Assembly (NCBI GenBank): GCA_029552545.1
Contig: JAKPDO010000019.1
Span: 124,001-188,000, forward strand
Direction of reading: 5' to 3'
Origin: Planctomycetota bacterium
GTDB lineage: Bacteria > Planctomycetota > Phycisphaerae > Sedimentisphaerales > Anaerohalosphaeraceae
DNA length: 64,000 nt
Shown piece by piece: positions 1 through 8,696 of the stretch (the first letter of the stretch is position 1; each line of letters starts with the position of its first letter). Position numbers and translations under genes: made by a program. The notes under the pieces are model-generated. The model searched no databases, had not been told where the DNA came from, and saw nothing but the letters and a program-made list of their open reading frames with translations.

Positions 1-318
1 AACAAAAACCATCCGCAAACGGTCAAGATTGTCGAGTATTATTTCGGCCCGAATGCCTTTGATTTTATCTGCGGGATGTCGGAGGGCTTCCGTCCCAAAC
101 CCGCCCCGGATATGGCTCTGGCGGCCTTGAAGGCCCTCTCGCTAATTTCGCCGCAGACCCTTCTTGTCGGGGACAGTGATATGGACATCCTGACGGCCCA
201 GGCCGCCGGCATCGAGCCGGTCGGCGTCAGCTGGGGATTTCGTTCTGTCGAACGGCTCAAGGAAGCCGGGGCTGCGAGGATTTTAAATCATCCTCAGGAA
301 ATTCTTACCCTATTATGA
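1..318 (+). CDS. HAD-family hydrolase, phosphoglycolate phosphatase-like (5' truncated by window edge)
   Basis: The reading frame is open from the first base and ends at a TGA at 316-318, so only the C-terminal 105 residues are present. The segment contains the HAD motif III lysine context (FRPKPAPD) and the motif IV acidic cluster (LVGDSDMDILTAQAAG), which bind Mg2+ and position the phosphate. The tail WGFRSVERLKEAGA is typical of the Gph/PGP-like subgroup that hydrolyses small phosphomonoesters such as 2-phosphoglycolate. The nucleophile Asp of motif I lies outside the window. Substrate cannot be decided from this fragment. Confidence 0.85.
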   Translation, partial: NKNHPQTVKIVEYYFGPNAFDFICGMSEGFRPKPAPDMALAALKALSLISPQTLLVGDSDMDILTAQAAGIEPVGVSWGFRSVERLKEAGAARILNHPQEILTLL

Positions 319-424
319 TTGGGCTTGACGTTTTTGGGTTGGTTTTTTGCAATACTAAAAGAAGGATGCTCCTGCGAGAAATTCACCTCTTAAGGGTTCT
401 TTTGTGCAGAAGATAAAACCGAAG

Positions 425-454
425 GGGTCGGGAGGGAGAAACTATGCGCGACCC
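425..454 (+). other. Small hairpin in the 319-534 intergenic region
   Basis: The intergenic stretch 319-534 holds a possible GGGTCG/CGACCC stem (425-430 with 449-454) enclosing GGAGGGAG. A TTGACG at 325-330 with GCAATA 18 bases downstream is a weak promoter candidate for the PAS-LuxR gene. I recognise no known riboswitch here. Confidence 0.2.
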
Positions 455-534
455 ATGTCAATTTTGTCATTTGCGGGTCTGGAAGGAGAAGTTTCTGCAG
501 CAAAAAAGTTCCTCACTCAGGAGAAAACCCGCAT

Positions 535-1488
535 TTGAATCCGCTTGAGGAAGAGGAGTTGCAAAAGCAGTTTCCCATTCTTTTGGGGTGGATGGAAGTC
601 ATAGAGAGCCACTCGGATGCTTTGTTTCTTTTTGATGAACACTTTTCCTGCATTTATGCCAATCGGGCTGCTGTCTCTTTTTTGCGAGAGGTTGGAGAGT
701 GTCGAAGATCCTGGAATCTCTGCGATAGTGCTCAGAACCAGCCGGAGCCGTTTTCTTTCTGGCTTCAGAAAACACAGCAGGTTTTCCGCAGGGGCAGACG
801 AGCACAGTACATTTGTGAATGGCAGCATGGAGGTGAGAGAAAAGCTCTGAAAACAGAGTGGATTCCTGTTCGAAATTCTGAAAAGAATGTTCTTGCAGTG
901 ATTCTCTTGTGCAGAGACATTACAGAATTTCGAAAATTGCAGGAACAGCTGGCGGAGCAGGAAAACAAATACAAAGAACTGTACAATCAATCCCCAATTG
1001 GCCTGTATCGAACACGGGTCAGCGACGGCAAACTGCTTGAATGCAACAAAGCCCTGGCGGATTTACTGGGCTATGGCAGTGTAGAAGACTGCAAAGAGAG
1101 GCACTATTCTGTTCAATATTATGTCCAGCCGCAGCAAAGACAAATTTTATTAGAACGTCTGCAGAAAGAGAAAAAAATCACGGATTTTGAAATTCAGGTC
1201 CGCCGGGAGGATGGAAAAATTATTTGGGTGGAAATAACAGCAGATCTGCATCCCGACGAGGGATATATTGAAGGAGTTATGAGGGAAATTACTGCAGCCA
1301 AGATTCTTACAGAGACAGAGAAGAAGATTCTTGAACTTGTGATGAAGGGCAAAAGCAGCCGACAGATTGCCAAAGAGATGTTCCGCTCCGTAAGAACGAT
1401 TGAAGACCATCGTGCGCATATTATGCACAAACTGAATGCTCATAATCTGGTGGAATTGGCGGCCATAGCCCGGTCACTAAAAAAATGA
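535..1488 (+). CDS. PAS-PAS-LuxR family transcriptional regulator
   Basis: A 317-residue predicted cytoplasmic regulator. Residues about 17-125 and 140-250 form two PAS sensor domains; the second has the usual YNQSPIGLYRT start and ends with an MREITA segment. Residues 257-315 are a LuxR/GerE-type helix-turn-helix (ILTETEKKILELVMKGKSSR, then RSVRTIEDHRAHIMHKL). No receiver domain or membrane segment is present, so it probably senses a small ligand or redox state directly. The start is a TTG at 535; a GGAG at 521-524 precedes it and no better in-frame ATG exists nearby. The next gene is a PEP-CTERM protein in the same orientation, 189 bp downstream. A regulatory link is possible but unproven. 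Confidence 0.82.
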   Translation: MNPLEEEELQKQFPILLGWMEVIESHSDALFLFDEHFSCIYANRAAVSFLREVGECRRSWNLCDSAQNQPEPFSFWLQKTQQVFRRGRRAQYICEWQHGGERKALKTEWIPVRNSEKNVLAVILLCRDITEFRKLQEQLAEQENKYKELYNQSPIGLYRTRVSDGKLLECNKALADLLGYGSVEDCKERHYSVQYYVQPQQRQILLERLQKEKKITDFEIQVRREDGKIIWVEITADLHPDEGYIEGVMREITAAKILTETEKKILELVMKGKSSRQIAKEMFRSVRTIEDHRAHIMHKLNAHNLVELAAIARSLKK

Positions 1489-1677
1489 AAAACGACAAAA
1501 AAGGGGCTTAATGACTTTTATGGAAAATCCCGTAGTTTCCACGATTGTATGGTCAGTAGAGATTGGTTAGTCTTGTTTCTAATACATTTGTAAAGAGGAG
1601 AGGGTGAGGAAAAATCTTCCCCAATCATCTCCTCGTGAATATCCAGAGAGTTTTCGTTTTTGGAAAGGAGTGAGGAA

Positions 1678-2334
1678 ATGAAGAATGGGATTGTATGTCT
1701 GTCAGCGGCTCTAATTCTTTTAGGGTCGCTGGGGGCGGAAGGGGCACTGTATTTTAGTCCTGATCTGTCCACAATCGCGGGGATGACCAAAACATGGGAT
1801 GCGGCAAACACAACTTCATCGGGCCTGACCGCACAAAATGTCGGCACGGCAATCCGTTTTTCCTGTCTGCTTCAATATGGGAACGGAGTAGGAGATGGAT
1901 GGGCCTCGATGGGAGTCGGTTACGGTTGGCCGCCGCCGGCAGGGCTGCAGGATTTGAGCGGATATGATGGATATGCGATGAATTTCCTGAATACCAACAA
2001 CAGCGCCTGGTTTGTCAATCTGTATATGAATACCGGCTGGACCGACCCACCCTACAATGAACCGGATAATTTTTACCAAAACGGCTGGGTTGAGCTGCTG
2101 CCCAATCAAGTTACAACGGTCATCCTCGATTTTTCCGCTGTAGGGGCTGTGAATCTCCATCATGTAACCAATATCGGATTCCAGGTTGGAGCCAATATGG
2201 ATGAATATCCCTATTGGTCTCCGACGAATCCCTCGAATCCGGATTGGTATCACATTGATGTGTCCCCGATTCCCGAACCTGCAAGTCTCGGCTTAATTGG
2301 GCTGGGGCTTTGGATGGTCGGGCGGAAAAAATAA
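1678..2334 (+). CDS. PEP-CTERM sorting domain-containing secreted protein
   Basis: A 218-residue exported protein. An N-terminal signal peptide (MKNGIVCLSAALILLGSLG) is followed by a beta-rich region resembling a carbohydrate-binding jelly roll: aromatic-rich, with WVELLPNQVTTVILDFSAVG. The C-terminus IPEPASLGLIGLGLWMVGRK is a canonical PEP-CTERM signal: PEP motif, hydrophobic helix and basic end. This signal is recognised by exosortase and directs the protein to the cell surface. ATG 1678 is chosen because GGAAAGGAG and GAGG lie directly before it; an upstream in-frame TTG at 1660 has no such site. Function is unknown beyond surface localisation and possible glycan binding. A strong terminator follows. 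Confidence 0.82.
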   Translation: MKNGIVCLSAALILLGSLGAEGALYFSPDLSTIAGMTKTWDAANTTSSGLTAQNVGTAIRFSCLLQYGNGVGDGWASMGVGYGWPPPAGLQDLSGYDGYAMNFLNTNNSAWFVNLYMNTGWTDPPYNEPDNFYQNGWVELLPNQVTTVILDFSAVGAVNLHHVTNIGFQVGANMDEYPYWSPTNPSNPDWYHIDVSPIPEPASLGLIGLGLWMVGRKK

Positions 2335-2360
2335 ACGTTTCAGGCAGGGATTCGCCTGGG

Positions 2361-2400
2361 AAAGAGGTTCCTTTTCAGCAAGGGACCTCTTTTTTTATTA
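2361..2400 (+). terminator. Rho-independent terminator after the PEP-CTERM gene
   Basis: An 11-bp stem AAAGAGGTTCC / GGGACCTCTTT (2361-2371 with 2382-2392, one G-T pair) is followed by a T-rich tract. It separates the PEP-CTERM gene from purD. Confidence 0.8.
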
Positions 2401-2429
2401 ATATGAAAATTTGTTCATTTTAGAAAACC

Positions 2430-2458
2430 TTGTCGAAAAAGGTCTTTTTTGGTAGATT
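2430..2458 (+). promoter_or_regulatory. Candidate promoter for purD
   Basis: TTGTCG (2430-2435), a 17-base spacer and TAGATT (2453-2458) lie about 50 bases before the purD start, after the preceding terminator. The match to sigma-70 consensus is only moderate. Confidence 0.35.
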
Positions 2459-2507
2459 GCCGGCTGGCGGATTACAGAAAAAACAAGGTCCGGAATAGAG
2501 GTATTTT

Positions 2508-3776
2508 ATGAAAGTTTTGCTGGTCGGCGGCGGGGGGCGTGAACACGCAATTGCCTGGAAGTTAAGTCAATCCAAACAACTCAAGCAGTTGTATATTGCC
2601 CCGGGCAATCCCGGTACGGCGGAAGTTGGCATCAATGTAGATATTGCCGACACCAATCTTGACGGCTTGGTTTCTTTCGCTAAAGACAAGCGGATAGACC
2701 TGGTGGTGGTTGGACCGGAGGACCCGCTGGCCGCCGGGCTTGTAAACCGGCTGGAAGCCGAGGGTATTTTGGCTTTTGGTCCAACTCAGGAAGCCGCACG
2801 ACTGGAGGCCGACAAGGCCTTTGCCAAACAGATTATGCGGGCCAACAGCATTCCGACTGCCGAAGCCAGAATCTTTACCCATTTTGAAGATGCCAAAATG
2901 TATATTGCCAGCCGGGATGAACCCGTCGTCGTCAAGGCGGCGGGTTTGGCCAAAGGGAAGGGAGTTTTTGTCTGCGATGACCCTGCTGACGGCATCCTGG
3001 CCGCCGAGAAGATTATGGTCAATAAAATCTTCGGCGATGCCGGCAATACCATTGTGGTGGAAGATAAGCTTCTCGGACAGGAGGCCTCGATTCTGGCTTT
3101 TGTGGACGGGCGGACGATTTATGTGATGGAAAGCGCGCAGGACCATAAACCCATCGGGGAACAGGATACCGGGCCGAATACCGGCGGAATGGGGGCCTAC
3201 AGTCCGGCTCCGATCGTCACGGATGCCCTGATGGACCAGATTATCCGGGAAATTCTTGTGCCTCTCGTCGATGGAATGAACCGCAACGAAACGCCCTATA
3301 AGGGGGTGCTTTATGCGGGGCTGATGATTACGCCGGGCGGGCCGCGTGTGCTCGAGTTCAACGCACGATTCGGCGACCCGGAAACCCAGCCCATCCTGAT
3401 GCGGATGAAAAGCGACCTTTTGGAGGTGATGGAGGCCGTCTGTCGAGGCCGTCTGTCGGAGGTGACGGTGGAGTGGGACCCGCGTCCGGCCGTTTGTGTT
3501 GTGATGGCCTCCAAGGGATATCCGGATGCCTACGAAAAAGGCAAGGTGATTACCGGTCTGGAGGCGGCCTTTCGGCTGAAAGATGTCAAAGTCTTCCAGG
3601 CAGGCACGGCCAAACGCGATGGACAACTCGTCACGGCCGGAGGGCGGGTGCTGGGGGTGACGGCGATGGGACCGACCATCGCCGACGCAAAAAAACGCGC
3701 CTATGAGGCCGTTTCGTTGATTCATTTTGAAGGAGCTTACTATCGGAGGGACATTGCAGATAAGGCCCTGCGGTAA
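2508..3776 (+). CDS. purD: Phosphoribosylamine--glycine ligase (GAR synthetase)
   Basis: The 422-residue product matches the length of PurD, which joins 5-phosphoribosylamine and glycine using ATP in the second step of purine synthesis. It begins with the family hallmark KVLLVGGGGREHAIAW and has an ATP-grasp core (VVKAAGLAKGKGVFV). The PurD block PNTGGMGAYSPAP is present, as is the metal-binding segment VLEFNARFGDPETQ. The start ATG is preceded by AGAGG. No other purine gene is nearby, so it is an isolated housekeeping gene. A short gap (20 bp) to the following AsmA-like gene suggests co-transcription. Confidence 0.97.
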   Translation: MKVLLVGGGGREHAIAWKLSQSKQLKQLYIAPGNPGTAEVGINVDIADTNLDGLVSFAKDKRIDLVVVGPEDPLAAGLVNRLEAEGILAFGPTQEAARLEADKAFAKQIMRANSIPTAEARIFTHFEDAKMYIASRDEPVVVKAAGLAKGKGVFVCDDPADGILAAEKIMVNKIFGDAGNTIVVEDKLLGQEASILAFVDGRTIYVMESAQDHKPIGEQDTGPNTGGMGAYSPAPIVTDALMDQIIREILVPLVDGMNRNETPYKGVLYAGLMITPGGPRVLEFNARFGDPETQPILMRMKSDLLEVMEAVCRGRLSEVTVEWDPRPAVCVVMASKGYPDAYEKGKVITGLEAAFRLKDVKVFQAGTAKRDGQLVTAGGRVLGVTAMGPTIADAKKRAYEAVSLIHFEGAYYRRDIADKALR

Positions 3777-3796
3777 AAAGGGGAGTTGGTTTCCTG

Positions 3797-6700
3797 ATGA
3801 AAGGCAAGTCCTATATCCGATGGTTTCATCCGCGGCGGCTAAGTCCGTTTGCAGAGCGATTCATATGGATAGGCGGTTTCCTTGTCTGTATGCTGCTGCT
3901 GTTTTATCTGGCCTCTGACTGGATTTTGAGGCCCAAACTGCGGCGTTTTCTGGAAGCCGACACCGGTGCTGCGGTGTTTCTTGAACATGTCCGATGGAAA
4001 AGCCCTTTGACGCTTCGGCTCAGCCGTCTTGTTTTGGCGGAAGAAGCCGCTCGACCCCAGGAGACACTGATTTTCTGGGCGGAACAGGCGGATTGTGTCT
4101 TGTCCTGGAGCCGGCTGCTGCGACTGGATGTTCAGCCTGAACGGATCCGTATTAAAAGAGCCGCGGCGGAACTGCGGTACGACGCCGAGTCCAAACGGTG
4201 GAATCTGAACTGCCTGAAACCTGCCGGAAGAGGAAAACGGCTCGTCCGGATTCCTGACATCATTATCCAAACAGGCCGGCTGACTGTCCAAAGAATCGAA
4301 GGGGGAAAACGGCAGACGCTGGCAACGGTTGATTTTCAGGGGCAGATGAAACAGGATGCAGGGGTGTATCGGGTGCTTCTGGAAGCTTTGCAGACCGGAA
4401 TTTTTGCCGGCAGCCGCCTCGAAGGGGTCTGGCAGCCCAAAGACGGCCGAGGACGTTTTGAAGGAAGCGGACAGATTCGGATGCCGCTGATTTATATCTG
4501 GGGGAATGCCTGGAATCTGGATGATATTCGGTTTGCCTGCAGTTATGACAGCCAGCAGTTCCGGATGGAACAATTTTCCTGCCGGCTGGGCGATGGGCGG
4601 GTTGTTTTTCGAGGACAAATCGGAGGTTCTCCGGATCAAAAAATGCTGTCAGCGGAGACCGAGTTGGAGAATCTGTATTTGTCTGCGAGTTCCCGGCCGG
4701 ACCGGATTGTTTATTCTGAACCGGTTCTTCGAATGATGACCAGCGGGCTGGAGCGGTTTCTGCGGCGTTATCAGCCCGAGGGGAGTGCGGATGCGTTTCT
4801 CCGAATTAACGGCCCGCTGTCAGATTTAGCCCAAAGCCGGCTTGATGGAAAGATTGTCTGTCGAGATATCGCTGTTTTGGACCGGAAATTTCCTTATCGG
4901 CTTGAGCATATCCGCGGCGATATTGAATTCACGGGCCGGAATCTGCATCTGAAGGATTTGCAGGCACAGAACGGTGCTTCACAATTTACCATCCGCGGGC
5001 AAATCACAAATTTCGGCCCGAATGCCGAGATTCAGCTTCAAGTTGCCTCCGAGAAGGTGTTTCTGACAGAGGAAATCAAGCGGGCTCTTCCGGAATCTCT
5101 GCAGCGAAAATGGTTTGAGTTTGCCCCTTCCGGAACCTGCGGTTTCGACTATCAGTTTACTCGAAACGCAAATGCAGAACGTTTCTATCAATCCATCATC
5201 CGTTTGCAGGGGGTCAATTGTCTGTATGACCGCTGTCCTTATCCTTTGACCAGTTTAACAGGAACTCTCGTTATTGAGCCGAATTCTCTGATGCTGCAGC
5301 AAGTTGCCGCTCAGTCGGGACAGGGAGAGGAAATTCGAATCGAGGGTTCAATAAAAAATTTGCGAAAGGCGCCGGCTTGCGACTTGAAGATTACTGCCCG
5401 AAGACTCCCTTTCGATGCGAGACTTCGCAGTGCATTTCCAAAATCCATCCGTCAGGTTTTGTCTGAGTTTGAGGCGGACGGCGTTGTGGATTTGGATGTG
5501 CAGGTGAAGGGACTTTATGAAGAGGATAAGCCCCTGCCGGTTCGCGTTTCGTTTGCTGCAGAAGCAGAACGTTTGCGCTGGAAGCCGTTCCCGCTTGATT
5601 TTCAAGGCGTTTCGGTTCAGGGCTCAGCGGAGAATGGAAGGGCGGAATGGCGGGCGGCGGCTCTTCTACCCGACGGCGGAAGCGGACAGCTGGTAGGATG
5701 CTTCTGGAATTGCGGCAGAGAACCCAATCAGCCGGGGATGCAAATCGCGTTTACCGCAGAGGATGTTTCCTTGAATCCGGCTTTTTGGACGGCGATGGAA
5801 AACACGGGACTTTATCAGAATGTGCTGTCGGAAATTCGTGCAGAAGGAATTGCTGACGCAGCAGGAAGATTTTATTTGAATTGTCCTGACCGGGATAGTT
5901 CTTTTACCGATACCCATCCACTGCAGGAAAGTCAAATCTCTTTGACGGTTCGTCTGAAGGAAGGGGAGCTTTATCATCCCGGCGGCGGCTGGCGGACGGG
6001 GTCGGCTTCCGGGGTTTTTTCTCTCGAAGATGATTCTTTTACATTCAGCGGCTGGCGGATTTCCAATGTGCCGATTCGGGAGGTTTTTTCTGCGACACCG
6101 AAACAGGGCGTTCGGATGATTTCCTCTTTGGAGCCCTTTGGGCGGGCAGATGTGCAGCTCGATTTTCTCGAATGGACTCCCCGCTCCTCTCCGCCTTTGC
6201 GGCGTGCAGAGGGACGGATTGAGCTTCATCAGAGCGGATTCAATCGTCTGGCTGTCTCCGGTGCAGAGGGCTTTTTCGAAGGCCGTTTGCGGTGGACGAA
6301 ATCCTCGCTTCTGCCGGAGGGCGGGGGACGTTTTCGGCTGGATTCGGCGAATGTGCGAAGCTGCTTGTTGTCGGAGGCGGAGGGAAACTGGGCTGTCGAT
6401 CCAAACACCGGTTTTCTGAGCGTTCGGGACCTCCGTGCACGATGCGGTCCGGAAGGCCGTTTTCTGGCTAATCTGCAGATGAAGACAGATGAACCGCTCC
6501 TGCCTTTTGAGGTTAACGCAGTCTTTGAGGATATTCCTCTGAACCGGTTTTCGTCTTCTCCTGAACTCCGGAACGGGCAGCTGGAAACGAGCGGACGCAT
6601 TCGGGGGGCTGCCGACATTCGGGGAAAAGCGGGGCAGCTGGAGGACAGCGAAGGCCGAATTACGCTCGAAGCCGACCAGTTAAAGATTGGCCGGGAGTCC

Positions 6701-7048
6701 TTGCTCGGCAAAGCACTGATGGTAATGCAGCTGCGTCAGGCGGATGAGTTTCTGTTCACCCAATTATTTGCCGAGGCCGCTTTAAAGGGGTCCGTCATTC
6801 ATTGTGAGCGGATTCTTCTGGCCGGCAAAAACGATGTCTATCAGGGCCAGGGCCGTTTCAGCTTAAAAGACGGGACCATCCAAATGATTTTGACCGCTTT
6901 CGGAAGGCGGAAAAATCAGGAACCCACCCTCCTGACCGGACTGGCGGAAAATCTCGGAGCAGCACTGGCTCGCGTCGAAATCAGCGGTACACTTGCGCAG
7001 CCCGTCATTGCACAAATTCCGCTGCCGCTGCTGCCTCGACCTTTTTAA
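3797..7048 (+). CDS. Large membrane-anchored AsmA-like protein
   Basis: A 1083-residue protein with one N-terminal membrane segment (about residues 24-40, FIWIGGFLVCMLLLFYLAS) and a very long periplasmic part made of short beta-strand repeats. The pattern of alternating hydrophobic strands, with motifs such as FHLKDLQAQNG-like turns and a C-terminal SLKDGTIQMILTAFG segment, fits the AsmA/TamB/YhdP-like family. Those proteins bridge inner and outer membranes and are thought to carry lipids. The C-terminus ends VEISGTLAQPVIAQIPLPLL, close to the usual AsmA tail (ISGTLxxPxVxxxP). Start ATG 3797 follows a GGGAG. Family assignment rests on architecture, not on a confirmed domain match. It ends 24 bp before a convergent gene. 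Confidence 0.7.
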   Translation: MKGKSYIRWFHPRRLSPFAERFIWIGGFLVCMLLLFYLASDWILRPKLRRFLEADTGAAVFLEHVRWKSPLTLRLSRLVLAEEAARPQETLIFWAEQADCVLSWSRLLRLDVQPERIRIKRAAAELRYDAESKRWNLNCLKPAGRGKRLVRIPDIIIQTGRLTVQRIEGGKRQTLATVDFQGQMKQDAGVYRVLLEALQTGIFAGSRLEGVWQPKDGRGRFEGSGQIRMPLIYIWGNAWNLDDIRFACSYDSQQFRMEQFSCRLGDGRVVFRGQIGGSPDQKMLSAETELENLYLSASSRPDRIVYSEPVLRMMTSGLERFLRRYQPEGSADAFLRINGPLSDLAQSRLDGKIVCRDIAVLDRKFPYRLEHIRGDIEFTGRNLHLKDLQAQNGASQFTIRGQITNFGPNAEIQLQVASEKVFLTEEIKRALPESLQRKWFEFAPSGTCGFDYQFTRNANAERFYQSIIRLQGVNCLYDRCPYPLTSLTGTLVIEPNSLMLQQVAAQSGQGEEIRIEGSIKNLRKAPACDLKITARRLPFDARLRSAFPKSIRQVLSEFEADGVVDLDVQVKGLYEEDKPLPVRVSFAAEAERLRWKPFPLDFQGVSVQGSAENGRAEWRAAALLPDGGSGQLVGCFWNCGREPNQPGMQIAFTAEDVSLNPAFWTAMENTGLYQNVLSEIRAEGIADAAGRFYLNCPDRDSSFTDTHPLQESQISLTVRLKEGELYHPGGGWRTGSASGVFSLEDDSFTFSGWRISNVPIREVFSATPKQGVRMISSLEPFGRADVQLDFLEWTPRSSPPLRRAEGRIELHQSGFNRLAVSGAEGFFEGRLRWTKSSLLPEGGGRFRLDSANVRSCLLSEAEGNWAVDPNTGFLSVRDLRARCGPEGRFLANLQMKTDEPLLPFEVNAVFEDIPLNRFSSSPELRNGQLETSGRIRGAADIRGKAGQLEDSEGRITLEADQLKIGRESLLGKALMVMQLRQADEFLFTQLFAEAALKGSVIHCERILLAGKNDVYQGQGRFSLKDGTIQMILTAFGRRKNQEPTLLTGLAENLGAALARVEISGTLAQPVIAQIPLPLLPRPF

Positions 7049-7072
7049 AGCGGCTTCCTTCCGACCGAAGAT

Positions 7073-8431
7073 TTACTGTTCGAAGACAGAGGAGACCTCG
7101 TCCGTCATTACAACCGGGATCATCGCCTTCGGGTCATCCAGAATTTTCCCTTTGACGCCGACGATTTTGTCTGTCAGCGATTCCATTTTGGACTGCTGAG
7201 AAGGATCTTTGGTAATCAAATAGCAAAGGATGCGTTTGTTCTGGTCCAGAATGACAAATCGCCGCGGACCGACGCGTCCGGTGTAAATGTAGGAGGGCTT
7301 CAAAACTCCTACAAAGAGATACTTGGCCTCCGCCGGGACGGCCTGTTCCCGCTGGGCCTGCTGTGCAGCGGCAATCTTGGCCTTTGTTTCCTCCAGCATC
7401 TTATCCTGAAGCTGAATCTGCTTGTGCACTTCAACGGCCAGCTCATAACTTGCAATCTGCTTCAGGAGCGATTCGGCGTAGATTTTTGCCCGGTCAATGT
7501 CCGGTGTCTGGAGGATTTTATTCAGTTCCTCTTTAATGGCGGAGTAATTCTGTTCGGGCAGCGGTTTCTTGAGCTGTTCTTCAATATCCGCCCTCAATTG
7601 GGTGCATTTCTGAACGGCCAGAGTGTCTACGGAAGGTGCTGCGGGTGCAGGAGGAGGAGTCGGCTGGGGTTGTTCGCTCTGTGGTGTCGAAGCCGGCTGT
7701 TCACCCGGAGCGGGTGTTGCAGGAGTACTCGCCGCCTGGCCGGCGGGAGTTGCTGGGGTTGGAGCCGCCGGCTGGGCTGCTGCAGAGGGCTGCTGGGCTG
7801 CAGCCGGAGCGGACGGAGCCGCGGCTGGTGTCGGCTGAGCGGGTTTGGCCGCAGAAGCCGGACCGAGCAGTTTCAGATGCTCCATGCTCACCCACAAGTA
7901 GGCATCCGCCGGGGGTTTGATTTTGTAATAATCTGCATCCAAATCCGGCGGCCCCATCAGCTCCACAATGTCCCCTTTGTACAGTTTGACCTGTTGCGAG
8001 TGGGAGTGAAGCGGCTCGACGAAGTCAGACCCAGCCCAGACCCGCACATCATCGCCGGTCAGAACACCCACTTTCGGGTTATTCGGGTTCAGTTGGACAT
8101 ACGTTTTCGAAATCCACGAATAGCTTCCCTCCGGCGGGACAATCTTGGCCCAGGCATTATGAAGAATATCCACAACGGTAACCTTATCTCCGGCGTTCAG
8201 TTTCCCGCATCGATAATAACTTGTCCCAGGACCGGAGCGAATATTAACATCGGTGCCCGTTACTTCCGCGATTTGCGGAAATTCCATTTGGGCAAGTTTT
8301 TCGACCAGATTTTCGGCGGGGGCTTGAGCCGGGGCCGGGGTCTGAGCCGCAGGTTCCGTTGCTGCTGCGGCCGCCGACAGACTCCACAAAAGCCCGACGA
8401 TATAAACAATTGAATTTGTGCCGATGATCAT
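7073..8431 (-). CDS. Secreted protein with two bacterial SH3 domains and a Pro/Ala-rich linker
   Basis: A 452-residue exported protein with a signal peptide (residues 1-24). An SH3b domain spans about 55-110 (VNIRSGPGTSYYRCGKL) and a second SH3b-like domain about 118-190. A roughly 75-residue low-complexity linker of Pro, Ala, Thr and Gln follows. A helical segment from about 275 to 385 is rich in Glu, Lys and Gln and is probably a coiled coil. The C-terminal beta-rich end (YLFVGVLKPSYIYTGRVGPR) resembles an OB-like fold. SH3b domains often bind cell-wall peptides, so a periplasmic or envelope scaffold role is likely. ATG 8431 follows a GGAG. No catalytic domain is seen. Confidence 0.72.
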   Translation of the reverse strand: MIIGTNSIVYIVGLLWSLSAAAAATEPAAQTPAPAQAPAENLVEKLAQMEFPQIAEVTGTDVNIRSGPGTSYYRCGKLNAGDKVTVVDILHNAWAKIVPPEGSYSWISKTYVQLNPNNPKVGVLTGDDVRVWAGSDFVEPLHSHSQQVKLYKGDIVELMGPPDLDADYYKIKPPADAYLWVSMEHLKLLGPASAAKPAQPTPAAAPSAPAAAQQPSAAAQPAAPTPATPAGQAASTPATPAPGEQPASTPQSEQPQPTPPPAPAAPSVDTLAVQKCTQLRADIEEQLKKPLPEQNYSAIKEELNKILQTPDIDRAKIYAESLLKQIASYELAVEVHKQIQLQDKMLEETKAKIAAAQQAQREQAVPAEAKYLFVGVLKPSYIYTGRVGPRRFVILDQNKRILCYLITKDPSQQSKMESLTDKIVGVKGKILDDPKAMIPVVMTDEVSSVFEQ

Positions 8432-8552
8432 GTTTTGTCTCCATCCAAAACCAATTCCTGCCTCCTAAAACGGAGGTTTTTGTTCCTGTATTGTGTTTTT
8501 ACCTTAACATGATAGAAACAGCGTGTCAAACGCTTTCTGAATTGATACAAGA

Positions 8553-8592
8553 CAAACAAAGGCGACATTTCAGATTCCGCCTTTTTTATTTT
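8553..8592 (-). terminator. Bidirectional-looking terminator between the flavoprotein and SH3 genes
   Basis: AAAGGCG (8558-8564) pairs with CGCCTTT (8578-8584) around a 13-base loop. On the minus strand it is followed by TTTGTTTG and lies downstream of the flavoprotein gene; on the plus strand it is followed by a long T-run. The rest of 8432-8696 holds nothing recognisable. Confidence 0.55.
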
Positions 8593-8696
8593 TTATCGGC
8601 AATTTCATCAAAAGTTCAAAAATGAAACATCTAAAAAAAGAGAGCGGAAAATTTGCCCGCAAGCCTATGTTTTTATCGGACGTTTTGGGCCTTTTT

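Noticed and set aside
390..410. TTTGTGC half-site resembling the LacI operator
   Set aside because: The left half does not match, and it lies far from the sugar locus.
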